Source: Sulfurimonas crateris (GTDB lineage: Bacteria; Campylobacterota; Campylobacteria; Campylobacterales; Sulfurimonadaceae). Taken from it: a stretch of DNA of 64,000 bases. Position 1 is the first letter of the stretch, and every line of letters starts with the position of its first letter. The DNA lies in NCBI RefSeq assembly GCF_005217605.1, contig NZ_SZPX01000006.1, positions 1 through 64,000 of the forward strand. Direction: 5' to 3'. Both the position numbers and the translations under genes were made by a program. The notes under the pieces are model-generated. The model was given only the letters and a program-made list of their open reading frames with translations, searched no databases and was not told the origin of the DNA. Positions 54,554 to 64,000 of this stretch are shown here, in pieces.

Positions 54554-55663
54554 TTACTTGGTGCTGCAAGCACTTACACCCGGAGGAGTCGTCGGCTGAA
54601 CAGACTCATTGCTTGCTCCGCCTTTTGAATTTACCTCTTCAATTGTTGCCCAGATAGATTCAGCAGCGGCCATATAGCGTTTTGCACTCTCGCTTGTAGG
54701 GTTTACGAATGTTATCGGTTTTCCTTCATCTCCGCCAGTTCTAATGCTAGGCTCAATTGGGATCTCGGCAATTATTTTGGTATCAAACTCATCCGCCATT
54801 GGCTGTGATGTTCCTTTTCCAAATATATCATACTCTACACCAGTATCTGGAGCGATAAAGCCGCTCATATTCTCAATTATTCCAGCGATTGGAATATTTA
54901 GCTTCTTAAACATATCTAGTGAACGACGAGAGTCATCAAGAGATACCGCTTGAGGAGTAGTAACCGTTAAACCTGCAGTAACCGGTACACTTTGAGCCAA
55001 TGTAAGTTGTGCATCACCTGTTCCCGGAGGCATATCTATAACTAAAACATCCAGATCACTCCAAAGAATATCTCTTAAGAACTGCTCAATTGCTTTCATT
55101 ATCATAGCACCGCGCCAAATAAGCGACTGTCCATCTTCCATAAGAGAACCCATAGACATCATCTCTATACCGTAAGCTTTTATCGGAAGAACTTTATTCC
55201 CCGTAATCTCAGGTTTAATATCTGAAACGCCCAACATACGCGGAATATTTGGACCATATATATCTGCATCCAAAAGTCCCACTTTTTTACCCTGCTGAGC
55301 AAGTGCAATAGCGATATTTACCGACGTAGTAGATTTTCCTACTCCGCCTTTACCCGAGCTTACCATTAAAAAGTTTTTTATTTGAGGAGCTATGTTCTTG
55401 CTCTTTGGTTTTGGAGCTTCAGGCATTTTTGGAGCTTTTATATTTACCGTTACATTAGCAGCACCCACAGCTTTTAGCTCTGCTGTTGCATCATCAATTA
55501 TCTGCTGTGCTACTTCAGGAGCGCTTGATGTTATCTCTACATTAAAGCTTACATCGGCTCCGTTGATCTCTATACTATTTACAAAACCAAAAGTTACTAT
55601 ATCCTTTGTAAAACCCGGATACAGAACTTTTGACAGTGCTGAATTTACAATATCTTTAGTCAT
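54554..55663 (-). CDS. mrp: Mrp/ApbC iron-sulfur cluster carrier ATPase
   Basis: A 369-residue P-loop ATPase that carries and delivers Fe-S clusters. It begins with a MIP18-like domain (residues 1-85). The deviant Walker A MVSSGKGGVGKSTTS lies near residue 98-112, LLDADIYGPNIPRMLG near 134 and VIDMPPGTGDAQLT near 205. The usual C-terminal CxxC cluster pair of Mrp is not evident: only a single Cys is seen in SACSTK at the end, so cluster binding may differ. It supports the many Fe-S enzymes of this organism. Confidence 0.93.
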   Translation of the reverse strand: MTKDIVNSALSKVLYPGFTKDIVTFGFVNSIEINGADVSFNVEITSSAPEVAQQIIDDATAELKAVGAANVTVNIKAPKMPEAPKPKSKNIAPQIKNFLMVSSGKGGVGKSTTSVNIAIALAQQGKKVGLLDADIYGPNIPRMLGVSDIKPEITGNKVLPIKAYGIEMMSMGSLMEDGQSLIWRGAMIMKAIEQFLRDILWSDLDVLVIDMPPGTGDAQLTLAQSVPVTAGLTVTTPQAVSLDDSRRSLDMFKKLNIPIAGIIENMSGFIAPDTGVEYDIFGKGTSQPMADEFDTKIIAEIPIEPSIRTGGDEGKPITFVNPTSESAKRYMAAAESIWATIEEVNSKGGASNESVQPTTPPGVSACSTK

Positions 55664-55740
55664 TTCTATTTTTTTCCTTTATAAATTTCATTTTCGTAAC
55701 TCTATCATAATTAAATAAGACAAAAATTATCTTATATCAA

Positions 55741-57195
<1,455 letters not shown>

Positions 57196-57326
57196 TTAAT
57201 ATAATATTAAGTTTATTATTTGATTTCATAATTTAGAAAATTTAGAAAAATAATTTATTTATTCAAGATAAAAAAAAGCTTCTGCTGTGTATAATTTCGT
57301 AACACTTATGGATTATAGGAGCTTAT

Positions 57327-58448
57327 TTGTCTGATTTGACGCTTATCTTACTTGCTGCAGGCAGTTCTTCGCGTTTTGAACTAGGTGTCAAAAAGCAGTG
57401 GCTTAGAATCGCAAACCAGCCTTTGTGGCAATTTGTAGCAGAAAGTTATGAAAAAACTGCTCACTTTGAAAAAATTATAATTGCTTCATCTAAGGAAGAT
57501 ATAGAGTTTATGAAACTCTACTCGGACTTTACGTTTGTAGAGGGTGGAGCAACCAGACAGGGATCTCTTAAAAACGCTCTAAAAGAGGTAACTTCACAGT
57601 ATGTGCTTGTGAGCGATATTGCGCGCGCATGTGTTAGTGGCGACTTTCTTAAAAGGATAATCTCTCACAAAGGCAAGGGTGAGTGCATTGTTCCTTATCT
57701 TAGCGTTACAGACACCATTGTTTATGATGGCAAAACAATAGACAGAGATAGAGTAAAAAGGGTTCAGACCCCTCAACTCTCGCTTACTTCAGCTCTAAAA
57801 TCGGCTCTTTTGCAAGAAGAGGAGTTTACGGATGAGAGCAGCGCCATAGTTTCAAACGGCGGCAGCAGAGAGTTTATTTTGGGTGAAGAGGATGCTCATA
57901 AGATTACGCGCATTGCTGATTTAAAAGAGCTTCCTTGCCTTGTGCCGCCATCAGATGATACTCTAAGCGGAACTGGATTTGACGTTCATGCCTTTGATGA
58001 TAAGGGTGATATGTTTCTTGGCGGCGTAAAGATAGAGTCTAATTACGGCTTTAAAGCCCACAGTGACGGCGATGTGGCTATACATGCTCTTATTGACGCG
58101 CTTCTTGGAGCTGCCGGAATGGGCGACATCGGTATGATGTTTCCTGACAATGATGATGCTTACAAAGGTGCGGACTCAAAAAAGCTTTTAAAAGTCGTTG
58201 TTACAAAACTTCACAACTTTGGATTTGTTATAATTAACGTCGATGTTACCGTGGCAGCAGAGAAACCAAGACTCGGCGCTTACAAAACAGAGATGAGAAA
58301 AACATTAAGTAGCATCTTGGGCATTGAAGCACAAAGGGTAAATATCAAAGCAACAACGACTGAAAAACTTGGTTTCATAGGAAGAGGCGAAGGTGTCGGC
58401 GTAATAGCAAACGCAAATTTAAAATATTTTGATTGGACAAAGATTTGA
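57327..58448 (+). CDS. ispDF: Bifunctional isoprenoid enzyme IspDF
   Basis: Fusion of 4-diphosphocytidyl-methylerythritol synthase (IspD, residues 1-205) and MECDP synthase (IspF, 215-373) of the MEP pathway. IspD shows LLAAGSSSRF and VKRVQTPQL. IspF shows GTGFDVHAFDD, with the Asp-His metal ligands, and AHSDGDVAIHALIDALLGA. The fusion is typical of Campylobacterota. The start is TTG at 57327 behind TAGGAGC. The next gene overlaps its end. Confidence 0.96.
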   Translation: MSDLTLILLAAGSSSRFELGVKKQWLRIANQPLWQFVAESYEKTAHFEKIIIASSKEDIEFMKLYSDFTFVEGGATRQGSLKNALKEVTSQYVLVSDIARACVSGDFLKRIISHKGKGECIVPYLSVTDTIVYDGKTIDRDRVKRVQTPQLSLTSALKSALLQEEEFTDESSAIVSNGGSREFILGEEDAHKITRIADLKELPCLVPPSDDTLSGTGFDVHAFDDKGDMFLGGVKIESNYGFKAHSDGDVAIHALIDALLGAAGMGDIGMMFPDNDDAYKGADSKKLLKVVVTKLHNFGFVIINVDVTVAAEKPRLGAYKTEMRKTLSSILGIEAQRVNIKATTTEKLGFIGRGEGVGVIANANLKYFDWTKI

Positions 58449-59332
58449 AGATACTAATAATAGAAAATGAAGTTTATTTGGCGCAAAGTATTGCCACAAA
58501 ACTCAGCGAACTTGGTCACATATGCGAGATGTGTACATCAACAAGAGATGCGATAAAAAGCAATAATTATGATGTTGTCTTACTCTCAACCAATATAAAC
58601 GGTCAGGATTTCAACCCTGTAATCGAGACTTTTAAAAAATCGATAATTATTTTAATGGTCTCATACATCAGCAACGATACAGTCTCGAAACCTCTCTCTG
58701 CAGGTGCAAAAGACTATATACTAAAACCGTTTATGATCGAAGAGCTTATCAGAAAGATAAACCACTATCAAGACTATGAGAAGCTTAAAAAAAGAAATGA
58801 GGCGTACGACAAATACCTGACTCACTCCTTCTCATCTATGGCTAACGAGCACAACTTCGACAATATAGAACTTCCAGTCTTTATCTCATCATCTTATCAG
58901 AAGTATGCGGACTCTTTTGCTTTTGAGTATGCAAAAAAGAAAAATCTTCCTCTTCATTTTATAACTCTAAGCGACCCAAAATCGATGAGTGAGATAGAGG
59001 CTATCAATGGAAACTCTCTTATATATATAATCGATCTTCAAACTCTTAAAAAAAGCGACAGAAAAGCTCTATACTCTCTTCTTGAAAATAAAAATGCAAT
59101 AATCTCAAGCACTGACAAGATCGAAGATTACGAATATGAAGTAATAGAGATCAAGAGCGAAAACAAGATCTTTGACCAAGGAGAGATTCTTCCGATAGAA
59201 GATTACGTAAAATTTATCGTACTGAATTATCAGCATAAATTTCCCGATACGGAACTATCAAAAAAACTCGGCATAAGCCGCAAAAGTCTATGGGAAAAAC
59301 GGAAGAAATATGACATCGTCAAGAAAAAATAA
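58445..59332 (+). CDS. HP1021/Cj1608-like atypical orphan response regulator
   Basis: A 295-residue regulator (TTG start; a second TTG four codons upstream is also possible). The receiver-like domain (residues 1-115) has ILIIENEVYL in place of the acidic pair, and a Ser in VVLLSTNING where the phosphorylated Asp should be, but keeps the Lys of ILKPFM. The C-terminal helix-turn-helix (TELSKKLGISRKSLWEKRKKY) is Fis-like. Its place directly after ispDF and before sat/pgpA matches Helicobacter HP1021 and Campylobacter Cj1608. By family knowledge these act without phosphorylation and influence replication origin and redox or metabolism genes. Two Cys occur near residue 27-30 (HICEMC). Confidence 0.88.
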   Translation: MKILIIENEVYLAQSIATKLSELGHICEMCTSTRDAIKSNNYDVVLLSTNINGQDFNPVIETFKKSIIILMVSYISNDTVSKPLSAGAKDYILKPFMIEELIRKINHYQDYEKLKKRNEAYDKYLTHSFSSMANEHNFDNIELPVFISSSYQKYADSFAFEYAKKKNLPLHFITLSDPKSMSEIEAINGNSLIYIIDLQTLKKSDRKALYSLLENKNAIISSTDKIEDYEYEVIEIKSENKIFDQGEILPIEDYVKFIVLNYQHKFPDTELSKKLGISRKSLWEKRKKYDIVKKK

Positions 59333-60500
59333 AACCCTATTAATAGATAAAGAGGCGGCATCGGCACTGGAGCTGTTAAAGGATGGTCTGCTCTCTCCCG
59401 TTGAGTCATTGATGAACGAGGAGCAGAGTACAAGCGTCTTAAAAACAGGACTTATTAACGGAAAATCATTTCCTTTTCCTTTTCTGCTCGCACCTGCAGG
59501 AAAGATGAACACGGAAGTGCTCACCTCTCTTAAAAAAGGCGAAGAGGTAACCATACTTTTTGAAAAAAAACCATTTGCCACGCTGATAGTAGATGAAGTT
59601 TTTCATATTAATCCAAGCGAGAGAATAAAACAGATATACGGAACAGATGATATCTCTCACCCGGGTGTGATGGCGACATTTAAGAGAATCGGCTCTCTTG
59701 CGGTAAGCGGAGAATACACTCTTTTAAACGAATCAAGCAATACGAACAAACAGATAATAGAAGATGCAAAAAAACTCATTGATGCAAAACATACTACCGC
59801 TCTTGTAATGGCGGCTAACCCGCTTCACCGTGCCCATGAGAGGCTTATTCGCCAAACTCTTGAAAACACGGACTTGCTTGTTATATTTTTGCTAAAACCA
59901 TATACAGAATCAAACCTCTCATACAAGATAAGAAAAAAAGCGCTTGATTTCTTTATTAATAACTTTCTGACAAAGAACCATGTCGTAGTCGTACCTCTGG
60001 AGAACAGCTATATTTTTGCAGGATACAATGAGATCATCCTAGATGCCATCGTCGCAAAAAATTACGGCTGTAATAAGCTGACAATAGGGCGAAACCACGC
60101 TGGACTCGGGATGTTCTACGACTGCAACTCAAATAAATCTATAATCGATAAAGTCATAGGTATTGATATCGAGATAACAGTTGCAAGCGAGTATGTATAT
60201 TGTGACAAGTGTACGACGCTTGTAAGCAAAAACACATGCCCTCACGGTCAGCACCACCAGATCTCTTACCACTCGAACTCGATTCTTGAACTGCTGGAGC
60301 TTGGTATCTTGCCTCCGACTATTTTGATGAGAAAAGAGATCTCGGCAGTTATACTCTCAAAACTGCATCCAAACAGATTTAAAAATCTAGAGAAGCTCTA
60401 CTACGACGTTCTTCCTGTAGAGGGTCTTTTAGAAGAGCATACGGAAAATGATTTTTACCTAGAGCTTATGAAGCTATACCAAACTACATCACTGACTTAA
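59310..60500 (+). CDS. Sulfate adenylyltransferase-like protein
   Basis: A 396-residue protein of the ATP sulfurylase fold. The catalytic stretch appears as VMAANPLHRAHERLI near residue 170, against the usual QTRNPxHxxH; the Gln-Thr-Arg part is missing. IGRNHAG near residue 255 replaces GRDHAG. A Cys-rich insert CDKCTTLVSKNTC lies near residue 298, followed by PPTILMRKEISAVIL near 335. The loss of the Gln-Thr-Arg sulfate-binding residues raises doubt about ordinary ATP sulfurylase activity. It overlaps the regulator gene by 23 bases and leads to pgpA, as in Campylobacter (Cj1609). Confidence 0.85.
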   Translation: MTSSRKNKTLLIDKEAASALELLKDGLLSPVESLMNEEQSTSVLKTGLINGKSFPFPFLLAPAGKMNTEVLTSLKKGEEVTILFEKKPFATLIVDEVFHINPSERIKQIYGTDDISHPGVMATFKRIGSLAVSGEYTLLNESSNTNKQIIEDAKKLIDAKHTTALVMAANPLHRAHERLIRQTLENTDLLVIFLLKPYTESNLSYKIRKKALDFFINNFLTKNHVVVVPLENSYIFAGYNEIILDAIVAKNYGCNKLTIGRNHAGLGMFYDCNSNKSIIDKVIGIDIEITVASEYVYCDKCTTLVSKNTCPHGQHHQISYHSNSILELLELGILPPTILMRKEISAVILSKLHPNRFKNLEKLYYDVLPVEGLLEEHTENDFYLELMKLYQTTSLT

Positions 60501-60554
60501 GATGAAAACCTTTTACAAAAATTTCACCTTCTGTTTCTATATACAAGGAAAAAT

Positions 60555-61061
60555 ATGAACTGGTTTTTTATCACATTAGGCTACAGCGGATTATCTCCAA
60601 AAGCTCCCGGAACTGTCGGAACACTCGTTTCACTTCCTCTTGGGATGTTGATTCTTATCTATTTTGACGCACAGACCCTGTTTTTGGCAACTCTTCTTAT
60701 CTCTATAATTGCCATTCGTGAGATAAACAAGTATGAGGAAAAAAGCGGCATCCATGACGATAAGCGCATTGTTATAGATGAACTTGCTGGGATGTGGTTC
60801 GCACTTAGCGTCGCACCTGCCATAAGTGTAAGTTTGAGCGAAGTAACCGACTGGCAAAACGGATTTTTAGTTCAAAGTATGCTCTCATTTCTTCTCTTTA
60901 GATACTTTGATATTGCAAAACCTTCCATAATAGGCAGACTTGACCGTGAGGCAAAAGGCGGGGTCGGTGTTATGGCTGATGATATCATAGCCGGCTTTGT
61001 AGCAGGTATTTTGAGTGCTGTAATATGGCAGGGAATCTTACAGATTCAAAATCTGTTTTAG
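60555..61061 (+). CDS. pgpA: Phosphatidylglycerophosphatase A
   Basis: Removes phosphate from phosphatidylglycerophosphate to give phosphatidylglycerol. The 168-residue inner-membrane protein has four or so membrane spans. It has the family motifs GLSPKAPGTVGTLVSLPLG near residue 15, DDKRIVIDELAGMW near 70, RYFDIAKPSIIGRLD near 115 and GGVGVMADDIIAGF near 137. ATG 60555 follows AAGGAAAAAT. It ends the ispDF-regulator-sat-pgpA group. Confidence 0.94.
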   Translation: MNWFFITLGYSGLSPKAPGTVGTLVSLPLGMLILIYFDAQTLFLATLLISIIAIREINKYEEKSGIHDDKRIVIDELAGMWFALSVAPAISVSLSEVTDWQNGFLVQSMLSFLLFRYFDIAKPSIIGRLDREAKGGVGVMADDIIAGFVAGILSAVIWQGILQIQNLF

Positions 61062-61112
61062 TTTTTTTTCCAAAAAAACAAAAGAACTCTTATAGCACAT
61101 TTAAAACAAAAA

Positions 61113-61206
61113 GAGTGATGCAGTTGTGAGGCGCATAATGAGGAAGCATACTTAAAGTATGTGACGAATGTAGCAACGAAGCAAATGCTTCGCTATTTTT
61201 GTTTTA
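61113..61206. repeat. Dispersed intergenic repeat, copy 2
   Basis: Second copy of the element at 54457-54549, including an identical CATACTTAAAGTATG palindrome (61147-61161). It again ends at the stop codon of a minus-strand gene (61204). Some bases differ between copies but the layout is kept. Confidence 0.8.
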
Positions 61207-61707
61207 GATAAACAAAGGGTCTGATGACGGCTCTATCTCTTCAAAATCCTCAATGATCTGATCAAACATCTTCATTGTTCTTTTAGATTTATCTGTATAC
61301 TCATCAAATATCGCTTTTGATGAAGGAAACGCTTCGCCTAGCTCATTGTAGATCAAAATACGACCGTTAATGTGTCTGTTTATCTCGCCAAAAGCATCTT
61401 CGAGATACTTCTTGGAGTTTGTGTGCCTAAAGAGAGACCTTATCATTCTTACACGCTCTTTGATCGGCAGAGACTCATCTATAGCTTCTGCAATTCTTTT
61501 AATGTCCAGCCTTGAGAGATAGACACCGCTGATCGCAGGAGCCAAAAGTTTTGACGTCAATGCATCTACAAACTGTGGAACAGGCTCTTCATCCTCTTTG
61601 TCTTGCTCATCCTGACCTCTTTTAAGATCCTCTGGGTCCATTGAACAGCTATCTTTTACAAACTTGTCAAACTCTGCTCTTAAATCGCTTAAATCATTTT
61701 GCTTCAT
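61204..61707 (-). CDS. Hypothetical 167-residue protein
   Basis: A soluble, highly charged, mainly helical protein. An acidic stretch lies at residues 25-42 (DLKRGQDEQDKEDEEPVPQ), followed by a helical domain with YLSRLDIKRIAEAIDESLP and EDAFGEINRHINGRI. There is no signal peptide or membrane span. I do not recognise the family. It reads the same way as the shikimate-dehydrogenase-like and ferredoxin genes upstream (42-base gap) and may be an accessory part of that group. Confidence 0.65.
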   Translation of the reverse strand: MKQNDLSDLRAEFDKFVKDSCSMDPEDLKRGQDEQDKEDEEPVPQFVDALTSKLLAPAISGVYLSRLDIKRIAEAIDESLPIKERVRMIRSLFRHTNSKKYLEDAFGEINRHINGRILIYNELGEAFPSSKAIFDEYTDKSKRTMKMFDQIIEDFEEIEPSSDPLFI

Positions 61708-61728
61708 ATCTCTTCCTTAATTTTTTTA

Positions 61729-61749
61729 CTAGCCGCTATGGCACTAAAG
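61729..61749. repeat. CTAGCCGCTA repeat upstream of the 61204 gene
   Basis: CTAGCCGCTATGGCACTAAAG matches 50487-50507 with one base change and lies between two minus-strand genes. It is a dispersed short repeat without a known role. Confidence 0.6.
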
Positions 61750-62547
61750 TTAAAATCTCATATCACTTTTATCATGATCCAGATGACCGCTCTGCTTGAA
61801 AAAGCCAAAAAGAGCTCTTGAGAGCTCATCTAAAATATTTTCAAAACCAAGATAAGAGGCTTCGAGATCATTTGCTCTTACCTTAAGCGGCGAGAACTCT
61901 TTTCTTTGTTTCATATCCAAATTTAGGCTGCTTAGTTTGCTTATAGAGTTCAGCGTGCCAAAATCTGAAAAATCGATAACTGCATCATAAGATGAGAGGT
62001 CAACTTCCATCCCGTCTGCCAAGCGGTTTATATCCGCATCCTTCGCATCTATCTCTTCTACAAAAGCCATCAATCTCTCTAACTCATCATAGAAGTAGCT
62101 TACCTCAAACTCTTTTGCCTCATAGCAAAATGCTTTTGCTCTGCTGCCGATCCCTAAAAGAGCTACTTTTTTGCAGCCTTTATCTTTTAAAAGATCACAA
62201 AGCACCCTCATCCCCAAAAGATCACCGACAAGCTTCTGTTCATCTCTTAGCACTATATCGCAGATACCTGAGAATCTGACCGCTTCGCTTACATCATCAA
62301 GAAGCTCTACTACGTTTTTCGCATACTCGTTAGCTATCAGGGCACCGTTTACGTGAGACTTTTTCATATTTGCTACAGTAAAGTAGAAGTCATCCTCCCT
62401 TATGTTCATAGGGATCATCATCGCATCTTTATTGCTTGCTTTAAAGAGTTTATTCAGCGTAGCCGAGATGCTGCTCTGCCCTGCAAACTCTCCGATAAAG
62501 CCGTAAAGCTTCGTATGATGCGATATCTCATTTCCGTTGTTCATCAT
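61750..62547 (-). CDS. Shikimate-dehydrogenase-like protein in a molybdoenzyme accessory group
   Basis: I set the start at ATG 62547 behind ATGAGGAGATTTACAAG, 13 bases after the ferredoxin gene; the frame is open to 62661 but overlaps that gene. The 265 residues start with KLYGFIGEFAGQSSISATLNKLF, and HVNGALIANEYAKNVVELLDD follows, resembling the substrate domain of shikimate dehydrogenase. A nucleotide-fold KKVALLGIGSRAKAFCYEA lies near residue 145, though several catalytic Lys/Asp positions look changed. The context (polyferredoxin, TorD-like chaperone) suggests a role other than aromatic synthesis. This is inference. Confidence 0.7.
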   Translation of the reverse strand: MMNNGNEISHHTKLYGFIGEFAGQSSISATLNKLFKASNKDAMMIPMNIREDDFYFTVANMKKSHVNGALIANEYAKNVVELLDDVSEAVRFSGICDIVLRDEQKLVGDLLGMRVLCDLLKDKGCKKVALLGIGSRAKAFCYEAKEFEVSYFYDELERLMAFVEEIDAKDADINRLADGMEVDLSSYDAVIDFSDFGTLNSISKLSSLNLDMKQRKEFSPLKVRANDLEASYLGFENILDELSRALFGFFKQSGHLDHDKSDMRF

Positions 62548-62560
62548 CTTGTAAATCTCC

Positions 62561-63655
62561 TCATATTCCCCAAAGTGCCCTAGCCTCTTCTTCCTCTGCT
62601 TTGCATCTATAGCAGAGTCTTTCATCTGAATTTGTACTAAAGATGACATTGCACTCATCACATCTTCTTACATTGAACTTTATAAGACTGTGAACCTCAG
62701 GCTCAAAAAACTCTTTTACTCTATATGTAGATGAGAGCTTGATCGCTTCTGGTACGCAGACATCATGACAAATATGGCACTTTATGCACAAAAACGGGTC
62801 AAACTCTATCTTGGAGTTTTTAATATCCGAACTAAGAGCACCGCTTGGGCAAACTCTGTAACACATCTGGCAAGCAGTACAAGTCTCGCTGTTTATCTCT
62901 TTTGAAGAGGTGAACGTCAGTTCATCCGCTTCAATAATATGATAGACCTCCGGCTTCTCTACTCTTTTAAGCGCGGTAAAGAAAAGCTTTCTTCTGTCTG
63001 TTATGCGCTTCTGTTTCAAAAGGGCAATGTCGCTTTTTTGAAGAGTATGCTCAACAAGCTCATCGGTTGCTTTTTGGATCTCTTTTTCAAACTGCTGTTT
63101 TGCCTTTATGGCTCCGGCTAGATTGACCTTGCTAAAGAACTCTCTTCTATTTGAAGTGCTCTCTTCGCCACTGCTCTCTTTCTCATGCTTCACATCTTCA
63201 AGCTTTATAAGCGCGCCGCTTTGCATCGCTTCGAGTACATAAGAAGCCTCTTCGTAATTTTTCTCGATCTCGGGTCTGCATTTATGTGCTATTGCGCACT
63301 CATCGCAGTGCCCCATATCAAAAACCATCTCCTTTTTAAGAAGCGCCATCGATATGATGTTCTCAACATTTAAAGCAGCTATGCATGGAACGTTTTTTCT
63401 GCACGATATGAGGTTATCGCTATCTTCCATAAAACTAAAAAAGAAATCGGTCGTACTAAAATCATCCAGAGAGAGAGCCTCATTTGGACATACCGCATCA
63501 CATGCACCGCATCCGACACATGCCGAGAAGTTGATACTTGGCAGCGGATTAGAGCCTACAACTATAGCTTCAGTGGAGCAGATAAGTTCACATCTGTTAC
63601 ACTCGCTCTCTTTAGAGAGTGAGCGGACACAACGGCTGGCTTTGAGCTGTATCAT
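62561..63655 (-). CDS. Multi-cluster 4Fe-4S ferredoxin protein
   Basis: A 364-residue protein with several iron-sulfur cluster motifs. The first ferredoxin-like part has CNRCELIC and CVGCGACDAVCP near residues 19-60. A single pattern CDECAIAHKC lies near residue 118. A second dicluster part has CTACQMCYRVCP and CIKCHICHDVCV near residues 264-305. A C-terminal zinc- or cluster-like CDEC...CYRC pair is near 330-355. There is no signal peptide. It directly follows a TorD-like chaperone gene and precedes the shikimate-dehydrogenase-like gene. In Campylobacterota such proteins accompany formate dehydrogenase; electron transfer or cofactor insertion is likely. Confidence 0.85.
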   Translation of the reverse strand: MIQLKASRCVRSLSKESECNRCELICSTEAIVVGSNPLPSINFSACVGCGACDAVCPNEALSLDDFSTTDFFFSFMEDSDNLISCRKNVPCIAALNVENIISMALLKKEMVFDMGHCDECAIAHKCRPEIEKNYEEASYVLEAMQSGALIKLEDVKHEKESSGEESTSNRREFFSKVNLAGAIKAKQQFEKEIQKATDELVEHTLQKSDIALLKQKRITDRRKLFFTALKRVEKPEVYHIIEADELTFTSSKEINSETCTACQMCYRVCPSGALSSDIKNSKIEFDPFLCIKCHICHDVCVPEAIKLSSTYRVKEFFEPEVHSLIKFNVRRCDECNVIFSTNSDERLCYRCKAEEEEARALWGI

Positions 63656-64000
63656 TTAGAGATTTAGCTCCTTGGCCAAATACTCGTTATCGCTGAGCAT
63701 AAACTCTAAAGCCATATCAGCAGCATCATAATACAGAGGTGTTCTTGCCTCATATTTTACATTTATAAGATAGAGCGGCGCCCACTTCAAAAGGTGCTTG
63801 TTTAAAAACTCGCTCTGGATCCCTCTTAACTCTTTTGCCGCCTCTGCATCATTCTCTTCAAGTGCTTTTATCTCAGCCTCGACAAGATGGTGCATAAACT
63901 CAAGTTCCACTCCGATATGATCTGCAGATATCGTACGTGCAACTTCAAAATCGACCATAAAGTTGTACGCACTGTACATATCAGTTGCCGGATTTGCACC
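63656..64000 (-). CDS. TorD/DmsD-like molybdoenzyme chaperone (partial)
   Basis: The frame runs past the right edge, so the N-terminus is missing; the part seen has 114 codons. Residues show the all-helical TorD family pattern: ADHIGVELEFMHHLVEAEIKA, then FLNKHLLKWAPLY. The family binds the Tat signal peptide of molybdoenzymes such as TMAO, DMSO or formate dehydrogenases and supports cofactor loading. The order chaperone, polyferredoxin (directly adjacent), then accessory proteins suggests a formate dehydrogenase operon starting beyond the window. Confidence 0.85.
   Translation of the reverse strand, partial: GANPATDMYSAYNFMVDFEVARTISADHIGVELEFMHHLVEAEIKALEENDAEAAKELRGIQSEFLNKHLLKWAPLYLINVKYEARTPLYYDAADMALEFMLSDNEYLAKELNL

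Overview
The window looks like a chromosomal segment of a free-living campylobacterotal (epsilonproteobacterial) bacterium, most like Sulfurimonas or a relative. The evidence is gene content and order rather than a database match: ispDF followed by an HP1021/Cj1608-type orphan regulator, a Sat-like protein and pgpA; aminofutalosine synthase for the futalosine menaquinone route; a PglB/STT3-type oligosaccharyltransferase; a UPF0323 lipoprotein; and an acetate-uptake operon. The DNA is AT-rich, genes are packed, and start and stop codons often overlap.

Layout. 1-2125 is the 5' part of a very large repeat adhesin read leftwards, with a LapA-type N-terminal module. 2691-12662 is an integrated filamentous phage (inovirus) of about 9.9 kb, bounded by 27-bp direct repeats, the right one lying in the 3' end of an intact tRNA-Ser(GCU). 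It carries a repressor-like gene with a linked exported protein, two short coat-like proteins, minor coat and adsorption proteins, a Zot/pI ATPase, its own secretin, an HUH replication protein, a DUF3850-like protein, a partly duplicated integrase and a tyrosine integrase. 12877-13500 is a LapG-type periplasmic protease, so the phage separates an adhesin from its probable protease.

13497-22021 is pyrF and the leftward acetate operon (porin, DUF485, ActP, CBS/DUF294 regulator, DnaQ-like exonuclease, Acs). 22274-25987 holds a membrane protein, a REP-associated tyrosine transposase among palindromic repeats, and a two-component system. 26081-32519 is housekeeping (cyclophilin, QueH, fabZ-lpxA, clpX, mreBC), interrupted by a nested inverted-repeat structure (27673-27940) and a recent 112-bp tandem duplication (29241-29460). 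32591-38460 is carB, a short YrdC-like protein, a membrane protein, a lipoprotein and an ATP-grasp enzyme.

38482-47858, on the minus strand, runs from pgi, galU and STT3 (sugar activation and protein glycosylation) through mqnE and metK to an LsrK-like autoinducer-2 kinase, a VapBC module and a small monooxygenase. 47907-54311 on the plus strand is glnD, glmS and a diguanylate cyclase with a periplasmic CxxCH motif. 54554-57135 is mrp and thiC. 57327-61061 is the ispDF/regulator/Sat-like/pgpA group. 61204-64000 is a minus-strand group (TorD-like chaperone, polyferredoxin, shikimate-dehydrogenase-like protein, hypothetical protein) that probably supports a molybdo-enzyme such as formate dehydrogenase just beyond the right edge. 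Two copies of a dispersed ~95-bp repeat lie at 54457 and 61113.
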